The position numbers and the translations under genes were made by a program. From Carpediemonas membranifera (lineage: Eukaryota > Fornicata), in NCBI GenBank assembly GCA_019828565.1, contig JAHDYR010000066.1, forward strand, positions 1 through 64,000: a DNA stretch of 64,000 bases, written 5' to 3'. Positions 56,765 to 64,000 of the stretch are shown here, piece by piece. Below the pieces are notes generated by a model. It made no database searches and was not told the DNA's origin. It saw only the letters and a list, made by a program, of their open reading frames with translations. Within the stretch, counting starts at the first letter, position 1. Every line of letters starts with the position of its first letter.

Positions 56765-58630
56765 ATGAACTCGATATCTATAGCGCTATTGGAGCAAAAG
56801 ATAGAAATAACCCGAGCTTTAGCCTCATATGCGCAGCAGAGGTTCAGGGACCGGAAAACGCTCAAAGGATTCCGTGATTTGCCCGTGAAACGGCGCGCAG
56901 AAGTGCGAATGAAGGTAGATCGGATAGTTGAGGATGAAAAATCCCGTGTGGTGGCCGAAGATGCTCTGATCACACGGCTACGAATGGTGCTCGCATCCCA
57001 AGAAACCTCAAGAATTGCGACCACTCTCGGCGACAGTACCGTGCCAGAGGACGAAGTACCGCCTGTGGACCTTGACTCTGTCCGTGCCGCGCACGATGAG
57101 GCCATGGAAAACCTCCTGCTCGTCCGGGGTGAGAAGAAGACAAAGCCACAGCCGGCCAAGAAGTCGAGGCCGACGAAGCAGCGGCTGCCCATGCGGCATC
57201 CGACCCCTGTGGACAGACTAGAGCCCCGCCCGCTTGTTTCGGCTGAGTGGACGGACAAGCTCGCGCTAATGGCGATCAGCGCAGCCCTGGAGGCGGAGGT
57301 CGCCCTGGCGGATCAGTTCAGTGATGCTATTGAAGGCTCCCGGGAGTCCCTCGAGGGTGGGGTGACCCGCATCCGTGCCAGGTTCAACCTGGACCACCTC
57401 CGTTCCCACAGCGTGCTGCCCCCCGTCCCCGCCCCGGTCCCGCTGTACACGAGACCCGCAACCAAGGCAAGGAAGGAGGCGAAGGACGAGGTGCAACCAC
57501 ACGCGGCTACCCGGCCCGGCACCGCCCCGGACCCGAGGAAGGCGACTCCCGTGACAGTGGGGGTGGCCGACCGGCGACGGGAGTGGGCCGCCCTACTCAA
57601 GGGGCCGCGGCCCACCGCCCGCCGGCCCACCAGTGCCCCGGTCGCCCGGCACTGCGCGATAGTCGAGCGGCACGGCCAGGTGGTCTTTATCATGGAGCGG
57701 AGGGGGGTTGCGAAGATCTCGTTCGACCCTGTCACGGAGGAGGAGGAGGCCGTCATCAAGCACGTCGTTCCCATGTGGTACGCGTACGTCAGGCGGCGGG
57801 AGGCTGAGAGAAAGGCGACGATCGCAGACGTCCGCAGCAGAGCCGCGGCCCGCGGTTGCCAGCGTCTAATGAGGCTCCGCCGCAGCAGGCAGGCCGTCAG
57901 CCATCCTGAGTGGGTCCCGCAGTCAGACTCAAGCGACTGTGACTCAGACGCGACTCCAAAGCCCGTCCCGGCGCCCTCTGCGGAGCATCTCGCGGCGACT
58001 GTGATCCAGGCCTGGTACCGCATGTTGAGGGACCGCCGCAACTACCCCTGGGCCCGCGGGTATGCCTCACATCGCACAGCACGCCGCCGGGCCGACCTCG
58101 CCGCGCAGGGTTGGGCGGGTCAGGCAAAGCATGAGGGTGTCGTCGTGGCGGCCATGATTTCCCTGGCACGACACATCGCTGACCTGGACGAGGTTGACGC
58201 GTACAACCGGCGAGTGCTGTGGTATGCCGCGGTGGCGCGGTGGCGGGGCAGACTCAGGTGTCTGGCCAAGATGCTACCCGTCCCCGACCACTATGTGCCG
58301 CAACGGGACCCGGTGTCCGGGCAGATGTACTGGATTAACCTGAAGAAGAACGAGAAGATCTTCACAAACCCACTGCTGCTGGAGGCCGCCGCTGCCGAGG
58401 CCCGCGTGGAGGAGGGGGCGTTCGAGCCTTGCAGCCGGGCCAGGACTGACCAGCTCCGGTTCGACCTGGGGCAGCTGGTGAGTGAGCTTGTGACCAGTGA
58501 AATCACGGCGGATGATGCGGTCATCCTCGACAACTTCAGGTTCAAGGACGACACGGAGCAGGAGTCGGAGGCGGACGAGGTTCGAGGGGCGGACATAGCC
58601 TCGGACGTGGCGTCTATCATGGGACAGTAA
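56765..58630 (+). CDS. IQ-motif and WW-like-domain protein
   Basis: The 621-residue protein is Arg-rich. About residues 415-435 contain an IQ motif (AATVIQAWYRMLRDRR), a calmodulin-binding helix; a weaker IQ-like helix (RGCQRLMRLRRSRQ) lies about 50 residues upstream. Near residue 505 there is a WW-like module (VPQRDPVSGQMYWINLKKNEKIFTNP) with the central YWxN and final Pro. IQ/WW proteins are common in cilia and centrosomes of protists. No catalytic domain is seen and no orthologue named. Confidence 0.75.
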   Translation: MNSISIALLEQKIEITRALASYAQQRFRDRKTLKGFRDLPVKRRAEVRMKVDRIVEDEKSRVVAEDALITRLRMVLASQETSRIATTLGDSTVPEDEVPPVDLDSVRAAHDEAMENLLLVRGEKKTKPQPAKKSRPTKQRLPMRHPTPVDRLEPRPLVSAEWTDKLALMAISAALEAEVALADQFSDAIEGSRESLEGGVTRIRARFNLDHLRSHSVLPPVPAPVPLYTRPATKARKEAKDEVQPHAATRPGTAPDPRKATPVTVGVADRRREWAALLKGPRPTARRPTSAPVARHCAIVERHGQVVFIMERRGVAKISFDPVTEEEEAVIKHVVPMWYAYVRRREAERKATIADVRSRAAARGCQRLMRLRRSRQAVSHPEWVPQSDSSDCDSDATPKPVPAPSAEHLAATVIQAWYRMLRDRRNYPWARGYASHRTARRRADLAAQGWAGQAKHEGVVVAAMISLARHIADLDEVDAYNRRVLWYAAVARWRGRLRCLAKMLPVPDHYVPQRDPVSGQMYWINLKKNEKIFTNPLLLEAAAAEARVEEGAFEPCSRARTDQLRFDLGQLVSELVTSEITADDAVILDNFRFKDDTEQESEADEVRGADIASDVASIMGQ

Positions 58631-58841
58631 ACGGTGTCCTCGACTTGACAGTCAGCATTCGATGTGGACTCAGTTTAGGCAGGTCGCCATAGTGTGCCGG
58701 TCTCCTCCGCCGTCATTTGGCATGGGTCGCACAACAGGGAGACATTCGGTGGCTAATCATGGTCAAACTCGCCTTATCCGCTCTGATCATCGCGGACACT
58801 AAGCTGCACTTCGAGCCGAAGAATTCCCTAAAAACTCGGCG

Positions 58842-61217
58842 ATGAGCTACGGGCTTCTCCCAGTTACAAAAGATATACAACAGCTGTGCTCTGAATTGAG
58901 CGATTTGACGAACGGCGCGAGTACGACCTTCGCGTCCGCTCATCTTGCGAAAGTATCGCCATATCTCTTCGTCAATGACCTATCACGCGACGACCAGGAC
59001 GAATACGGCTTTGATATGCACACTTCAGAGACCGACAGTGGCGAGATTGTCTCCCTGATCGGCGAGCGGTCCTATTCCGCCTCCTCGATGTCCTGCAGCC
59101 CGGCACTGCCCCTCATACGTGCATCTCACGTCTCTAAGGGCGTCAGCAGGCTAGTAGAGGCCAACATGGCGTCACTCATCCACGGCTTCTCAACAACAAA
59201 CATTGCATTCGGCCACAAGTCCTCTGGGCGGACCTCGTTCCTCCTCGCCGACCAGTTCCACCAACATTCCGTCTTCGAGGACGTCGCCGCGGCCATATTC
59301 GACAGTGTAGAGGAGGGTGAGACCGTGGGTATCTCCTGTGCGGACGTTCCCACCACGGCCATCAGGGACGTCCTCGTCGGGGGTGATGCCGTCGCGGCCA
59401 TCCACGACTTGGCCATCATAGAGGCGACTAACCTTACTGAGGTGTTTGCCGCTGTCCAGGCTGGCCGTGCGGCATCCAAGGCGTCGTCGTCGATGGCCGC
59501 GCCGACTCTGACCGCCCTCGCCGTCCGGATCTCCTGGTTCCGGCCCGAGGGTGTCACTACCGCCGACTTCATCGAGATCCCCGGCACTTGCTCCGAGGCT
59601 GACCAGCTGGAGCGGACGCAGAGATCGCAGTCGTACTCGCCGCTCGAGATCAACGCGAAGAGGTCCGCCCACTCGTTTGCCAGGGGCATGAACGAGCTCA
59701 TCGAGGTCTGCAAGAAGGGGAAGGCCGCACAGTCCGCCAGACTATCGCAGACGGTCCCTAGCGTCCGTGACAACGCGGTGTGCCGAGCGGTATTCCCGAT
59801 GGTGACATCAACGGTCGTCCACATCGTCGGGTTTGTGACACCAGGAGAGAACTCCTTCAGCTCGGTCAAGTCAACGGTCAAGTTGTTGATGGATTCAAGA
59901 TCTATTGAATCTCCTGTGCTGAAATCGACCATGAATCTCGACCGCTTCATCAGGGCTGGGGGTGTTGTGCTGTCCCTCGACGACGCGGTCGGGAAAATTG
60001 AGCGCGCCCTCGCTGCAAGCCCGAGCACGGCGTCCCATTTCTCCCAGTCGCGGGCGTCCAGCAGAGCCCCGTCGCCCGCCACATCCCGCCTGAGGCAGTC
60101 GATCAGATCCTCCCGGTTCGCAGAGACAGAGGCCGGGTCCGAGTTCGGCCGGTCCCGGGCGGACGACACGGCGTACCCCTCCGTCCGTCGGCCGACGGAC
60201 CAGGGTAGGCGAGACTCGGCCCCGGCCATGCCGACGAACGGGTTCCACATCGGTCAACGGGAGCTGACTGAGTCTGTTAGAGTCGAGAACTTCGGGGCCT
60301 CGCGAACTGATGTTGACGTCGATGCCCGGCACAGCGTGTATGTGTCGGGGCCGGGGGATGAGGCCGTATCCAGGCCCAACTGGGTGGTGACAGAATCACA
60401 GATCTCGGATCGCCTAAACGCGAGCCGCAGCCGGGTGTCCGAGTACATGGACCAGTCGGAGCTGTCCCAGATTCCAGAGACGGTTGAGGTGGAGCTGCGG
60501 CATCTACGGGAGAGCGCGGCACTCAAGGATGAGACCATACGACTCCTCAAGGCCGAGCTGGGCCGGCTGAGTCAACAGCAAGTCGAGGAGCACAGCCGGG
60601 TCACCACCGAGAACGATGCCCAGCGGTCGGCCATGGCGCGGCCCCAGAAGTACACCGGCTTCATCTCAGACCCCAGGCCCCCCACCGCCGCCCGGACGGT
60701 GACGGCTAACCTGCGGCGGGACCTGAAACGGAAGGAGGCTGCCATCATGCGGCTGACGGCCGAGCTGAGCATGGCCCAGGACGAGACCAAGGGCATTGAC
60801 CAACTGCGGGCCAGGCTACGGCAGGCAGAGCGTGTGGCAGCCGACCGGCGGACCCAGATCGAGGGGCTCGAGGAGGAGCTGATCACGGCCCGCCGGATGG
60901 TCAAGATCGCCGAGCAGAACCAGCAGGCGGCAGATTCTGAGCTAGCGTCGATGGCACAGGAGCTGAGCCGCGTCAAGGCTGAGATGCAGCAGACCAAGGC
61001 CGAGTGTAAGCTGATCCGGTCCCAGAGCAAGCTGCAGAGCACCAGCGGCCACACCTCAGCGACCAGCTCGCCGTCAATAGGGTCTACTGGGCGATCGGCG
61101 GACTTCCCCGTGGCGCGAGACATGCCCGCCCGCAGCTGGGGCAGAGGCGACATCGCCGAGCTCGACGACCTACACCAGACGCTGCGGGAGAAGCTGGCTG
61201 GGTTACGGGGCCACTGA
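58842..61217 (+). CDS. Degenerate kinesin-like protein, probably motor-dead
   Basis: The protein has 791 residues. The first ~370 follow the kinesin motor order: P-loop region FSTTNIAFGHKSSGRTSFLL (124-132), switch-II position DFIEIPGT (242-249), an alpha-4-like helix ARGMNELIEVCKKGK, VPSVRDNAVCRAVF (microtubule-binding loop 12 region) and a terminal strand/helix VVHIVGFVTPGENSFSSVKSTVKL. The P-loop Lys is Arg, and switch II lacks DLAGSE. Switch I NxxSSR is not found. A Ser-rich linker and a coiled coil (about 545-735) follow. Non-motile kinesins such as VAB-8/KIF26 show that such proteins can still bind microtubules. Confidence 0.75.
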   Translation: MSYGLLPVTKDIQQLCSELSDLTNGASTTFASAHLAKVSPYLFVNDLSRDDQDEYGFDMHTSETDSGEIVSLIGERSYSASSMSCSPALPLIRASHVSKGVSRLVEANMASLIHGFSTTNIAFGHKSSGRTSFLLADQFHQHSVFEDVAAAIFDSVEEGETVGISCADVPTTAIRDVLVGGDAVAAIHDLAIIEATNLTEVFAAVQAGRAASKASSSMAAPTLTALAVRISWFRPEGVTTADFIEIPGTCSEADQLERTQRSQSYSPLEINAKRSAHSFARGMNELIEVCKKGKAAQSARLSQTVPSVRDNAVCRAVFPMVTSTVVHIVGFVTPGENSFSSVKSTVKLLMDSRSIESPVLKSTMNLDRFIRAGGVVLSLDDAVGKIERALAASPSTASHFSQSRASSRAPSPATSRLRQSIRSSRFAETEAGSEFGRSRADDTAYPSVRRPTDQGRRDSAPAMPTNGFHIGQRELTESVRVENFGASRTDVDVDARHSVYVSGPGDEAVSRPNWVVTESQISDRLNASRSRVSEYMDQSELSQIPETVEVELRHLRESAALKDETIRLLKAELGRLSQQQVEEHSRVTTENDAQRSAMARPQKYTGFISDPRPPTAARTVTANLRRDLKRKEAAIMRLTAELSMAQDETKGIDQLRARLRQAERVAADRRTQIEGLEEELITARRMVKIAEQNQQAADSELASMAQELSRVKAEMQQTKAECKLIRSQSKLQSTSGHTSATSSPSIGSTGRSADFPVARDMPARSWGRGDIAELDDLHQTLREKLAGLRGH

Positions 61218-61300
61218 ACGGTGGCATAGGATTGCATAGATGATAAAGCATGGCATGCCGCATGTTGATTGTATGGCCGGAGAAGCTGACGCCGGAAATT

Positions 61301-61317
61301 TGTGTCAAATCTGGCAA
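61301..61317 (+). promoter_or_regulatory. 17-bp start-proximal motif, one mismatch
   Basis: It reads TGTGTCAAATCTGGCAA, one base different from 37544-37560, and ends 18 bases before the ATG at 61336. Confidence 0.45.
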
Positions 61318-61335
61318 TTCAAACCACGAGGCTGA

Positions 61336-62280
61336 ATGCCGATCTCCCTGGACACTACTGAGCTTGGTTTGATACTTAAGCATGAAGGGCACTTCCCAAA
61401 AGAGCATCGTGCTGCTATTTGGTCATATCTCCTTGCGCTTCCCGAGAACCGCGCAGAATTCGCTGTGTTCTCGTCCCGTGGCCTCCATCCGCTATGCACA
61501 GACATAGAGCGTGTTTATCCTATCTCGGATCGGCGTCTCATGCGCCGATTTCAGCGTACACTGTCAGTTCTCGGCTACTGGTCACCAACATGCGCGCAGC
61601 TGTCCTACTTCGCTGAAATGTTCTTCCCTCTGATCAAAGTCTTCGACGCTAACCTCCTTTGCGCCGCCGAGTGCTGCATGACGCTTGTTACGAACCACTT
61701 CAGCACGTTCCTGCCCCACTTCCCCCACCCCCCCGTCGACTATCTCTCCCTTGTACAGGCCGTGCTCCGCGAATACGACCCCATCCTGGTCCAGACGGTG
61801 CAGCAGTGGCGCATCAGCGTGGTTGATTACATCTGGCCGCTGACCCGGTCGCTATTCACCACCGTCTTGCACACAGCCGAGTGGGAGCAGCTCATGGACC
61901 ACGTCATGTTCCACCCGCCCTGCTTCCTCGTGTTCTTCACCGCTGCGTATTTACATAGCTGTCGTAAGTATATCCTGAAGGCCGGGTCACGGACGGCGGT
62001 GCTGGCCCTCCTCACGAGGCACTGTCCCGTTTCTCTGCCCAAGGCGCTGCAAACAGCCCACTACTGGCTGCTGGAGAACGAAAAGCCGCACGGCACCCTC
62101 CCCGTGGTGCCCCGTGCGATGTACGGGTTCGTCCCCTTGGGCCGCGACTCCTACCCCCGCGGGCCGATCCTCAGCACGGCCACGATCAGCAGCGTTGACG
62201 ACGTCGACGGGTACAGCATGGACGACTTCGACGCGGCGCCGGTGTACACTGACAGTGAGACGAGTGATAGTGAGTACTGA
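61336..62280 (+). CDS. TBC1D31-like TBC-domain protein without WD40 repeats
   Basis: The 314-residue protein is essentially a TBC domain. Landmarks are GHFPKEHRAAIWSYLLALPEN, RRFQRTLSVLGYWSP, FFPLIKVF, HFPHPPVDYLSLVQAVL and WPLTRSLFTTVL, the pattern of TBC1D31/WDR67, a centriolar-satellite protein needed for ciliogenesis. The arginine and glutamine fingers of active Rab-GAPs (IxxDxxR, YxQ) are not seen, so GAP activity is unlikely. TBC1D31 normally carries N-terminal WD40 repeats and a C-terminal coiled coil, and both are absent. An acidic C-terminus (YTDSETSDSEY) is present. Confidence 0.78.
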   Translation: MPISLDTTELGLILKHEGHFPKEHRAAIWSYLLALPENRAEFAVFSSRGLHPLCTDIERVYPISDRRLMRRFQRTLSVLGYWSPTCAQLSYFAEMFFPLIKVFDANLLCAAECCMTLVTNHFSTFLPHFPHPPVDYLSLVQAVLREYDPILVQTVQQWRISVVDYIWPLTRSLFTTVLHTAEWEQLMDHVMFHPPCFLVFFTAAYLHSCRKYILKAGSRTAVLALLTRHCPVSLPKALQTAHYWLLENEKPHGTLPVVPRAMYGFVPLGRDSYPRGPILSTATISSVDDVDGYSMDDFDAAPVYTDSETSDSEY

Positions 62281-62388
62281 CGGTTGGATGTCGGCCATGG
62301 TGGATGGGACAGACGGTGGCCTGTGCTTGTGAATAGTGCAGCGGGTTCGCCATACGGCACTTGTCGGATGACCTGCTTAACGATTTAC

Positions 62389-62415
62389 GTTGCGCAGTAT
62401 AAACACATTGTTCGA
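62389..62415 (+). repeat. 27-bp direct repeat, left copy (Fanzor 3' end)
   Basis: This copy begins GTTGCGCAGTATAAACACAT and ends TTGTTCGA. It covers the last codons of the Fanzor frame except the stop. An identical copy is at 63972-63998, 1583 bp away. Confidence 0.9.
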
Positions 62416-63971
62416 ACCTCCAGACAGGGCCTGAAAGGAACGATCAAAGTGCCAAACTGACAAACAACATCATCCGTCCGTAGACGAATGTTGGCGGTTA
62501 GCCAATTGATGATGCTGGAATGATGTTGGAAGGCGCGGGATCGATGTGCGACTGAACGGAGAGCCACTGAGCTCATCTTCCGTGGCAAGAGAACGCCACA
62601 GGATGTCTCTGCAGCACTCTTGTCCCGATGATCAACATTCAGAGCATCAGGAACTGTTGCGCGCCACTGAGCACCACGGCACTGTGGATTTTCGCAGAGC
62701 ATCACACGATGTGGGTGAACGTGCTGGTCATCACGCGGACGAACTCGCTTGTAGGGGGCGTGGCAGTGAGGGCAGACGACGGTGGTGCGATCCTCGTTAG
62801 CCATGTTAAGATCGACAATGGTATACCCCTTGAGAAGGGGAACTATCTCTCTCGCGAACTTTCGATATGGCGCGCAAGGAATGAACATACCAGCAGGCGT
62901 GGTGAATCCCGAGCTCCCGTAGAAGACTTTCAGGCGAATGGGGGTGGCGATGGGATGGTGGCGACGCCAACCGAACTCCCGAGCCAACTGTTGGCCGCAG
63001 AGGGCGAAGTGCTTCTGGCGAAGGATGTGGTTCGCAAAGCGCACTCGGCGGAAAGACTTACGCATTCCAGCCTCGAAAATGTCGTTCGCGTTGTCCAGCA
63101 CAAACCTAATAGAGTTGTTGATACTCACTAGTCTTGTGCTCTTGAACGACGCGGCCGTCATATCAAAGCCGAAACTTGGCGTCTTAGTGTATCCGCACTT
63201 TGGAAGGACGCCGGAGCTGGTGGTGCCATCGGGGTGCCTGATGTAATACCCTCCGATGGACCTCGCGCCCGGGTCGAACCCCATGAGGTGGGCATCAGGA
63301 TCCGGCGCGGGCAGAGCATCGGCATTATTGGTCCCGAGTCGGGGGCGCTCTTTCTCCCGCCCTTTCGCTCGCTTTCGAACAGGCATGCTCGCATCATGTT
63401 GTGGCCGATAGTGGCCGCCTCGCTTAACCGTCACCGCCACACAGACCCCATCGGTGCTCAGGCTGAGCAGACGGCCCATTGACCTGGGGTTGTCCCGGTA
63501 GCGTCTTTTTTGGAGGCGTGCGGGAGTGTGGGATTAATTCCCACGATGACAGAAGTTCTCGTTCAGTAGGCCCATCGTTTCACGATCACGGGCCATGAAG
63601 CCCGGCCGGACGGGGGCCATGGGCACGATCGGCACGAGGCGAGGCTGGCGGAGCGACATCGAGTACTCCCCGTTGAAGTGGCTGATGAGGCCACTCAACT
63701 TCTCCACTCCGTCTGCAATTGCCCAGACGCAAGAGAGAATGCGTGGGGCAGCCTGGGAGACTGGGAGCCCGTCGTTCTCACCCATGTGAGCCGCCCAGAA
63801 CAGCAAGGGGAGACACGCGAGGATCACAGGGTTGACCCTGCCGAGGATGGCGTGAACGCCGGCCAACTCCTGCTGGAAGAAGACGTCCACGAAGAAGACG
63901 CTTTGTGGAAGCCCTGGAGAAGACGATCTCCCTACCGACTTAAGACGTGAGTAGGAGGGAGACAGGGCAGT

Positions 63972-63998
63972 GTTGCGCAGTATAAACACATTGTTCGA
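63972..63998 (+). repeat. 27-bp direct repeat, right copy
   Basis: Identical to 62389-62415 and close to the window end. Here it is read in a different frame within the upstream Fanzor-like segment, so the identity is not protein-driven. Confidence 0.9.
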
Positions 63999-64000
63999 CC

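Larger units (their letters stand above)
62385..64000 (-). pseudogene. Fanzor (eukaryotic TnpB-like RNA-guided nuclease), interrupted by an in-frame stop
   Basis: Fanzors are eukaryotic relatives of TnpB that use an RNA guide to cut DNA with a RuvC domain. In the downstream frame (63479-62385) the RuvC residues are Asp69 (GFDPGARSIGG), Glu229 (ANEDRTT, just before the zinc finger, as in eukaryotic Fanzors) and Asp278 (VPDALN). The zinc-finger cysteines are 236, 239, 262 and 267. The upstream frame (63998-63534) is in the same register and separated only by one TAA (63536-63534) and 18 sense codons. Its end (LVPIVPMAPVRPGFMARDRETMGLL) resembles the segment preceding RuvC-I in Fanzors. The frame runs off the window, so the true start is not visible. 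Either a nonsense-inactivated copy or a gene with a sequencing error. Confidence 0.8.

Noticed and set aside
62400-62430. GGTTCGAA on the minus strand, resembling a tRNA B box
   Set aside because: No A box, acceptor stem or anticodon arm can be placed. The sequence is the end of the Fanzor coding frame.
63534-63536. TAA as a sense codon (hexamitid-type code, TAA/TAG = Gln)
   Set aside because: All other genes here end at TAA, TAG or TGA where the family C-termini end, and none has internal TAA/TAG. A private stop in the Fanzor is simpler.
1-64000. CRISPR array, rRNA or bacterial operon structure
   Set aside because: No spaced short direct repeats, rRNA cores or Shine-Dalgarno-linked gene runs were seen.

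Overview
This is eukaryotic nuclear DNA from a GC-rich, gene-dense, intron-poor genome. The inferred source is a free-living anaerobic flagellate, most likely a Carpediemonas-like metamonad. The grounds are a highly codon-biased pyruvate:ferredoxin oxidoreductase gene, histone H4, ribosomal P2, spliceosomal proteins with very small candidate introns, centrosome/cilium proteins, the Commander subunit CCDC93, and a standard genetic code. No operons are expected. Genes alternate strands and are separated by roughly 50-600 bp.

Layout. 1-2.6 kb: transposon remains (a chromodomain integrase fragment, a mariner-like helix-turn-helix fragment). 2.6-13 kb: Rad50, a secreted MACPF protein, a 3-ketoacyl-CoA synthase, a small voltage-sensor-like membrane protein and a CLC-type chloride transporter. 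13-19.3 kb: an LRR protein and a giant coiled-coil protein with seven 93-bp repeats. 19.6-29.4 kb: an internally deleted PFO, an acyl-protein thioesterase, a PIWI-class Argonaute, a coiled-coil protein and an SRm160-like PWI protein. 29.3-34.9 kb: a WD40/coiled-coil/pseudokinase gene lying between inverted copies of a histone H4 3' end. 35.5-45.8 kb: a CEP78-like LRR protein, RTF2, a large helical protein, CCDC93, a DUF1294 membrane protein, a short SART1/Snu66, TRAPPC5 and P2. 46-52.3 kb: a Ulp1-like protease, the proteasome lid deubiquitinase Rpn11, SF3B4, an Atg14-like candidate and VPS29. 52.5-62.3 kb: an OB-fold candidate, a multi-pass membrane protein, an IQ/WW protein, a degenerate kinesin and a TBC1D31-like TBC protein. 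62.4-64 kb: a Fanzor (eukaryotic TnpB-like) gene broken by one in-frame stop and running off the window.

Functional groupings: genome maintenance (Rad50, RTF2, H4, OB candidate), RNA biology (PIWI, SF3B4, PWI protein, Snu66), membrane traffic (VPS29, CCDC93, TRAPPC5, Atg14-like), proteostasis (Rpn11, Ulp1-like) and cytoskeleton/cilium (CEP78-like, TBC1D31-like, kinesin-like, coiled coils). The observations most worth checking are the 28-40 nt candidate introns near start codons, a PFO lacking its catalytic thiamine-diphosphate domain, the interrupted Fanzor, recurrent 17-bp motifs just upstream of start codons, and several pseudo-enzymes.
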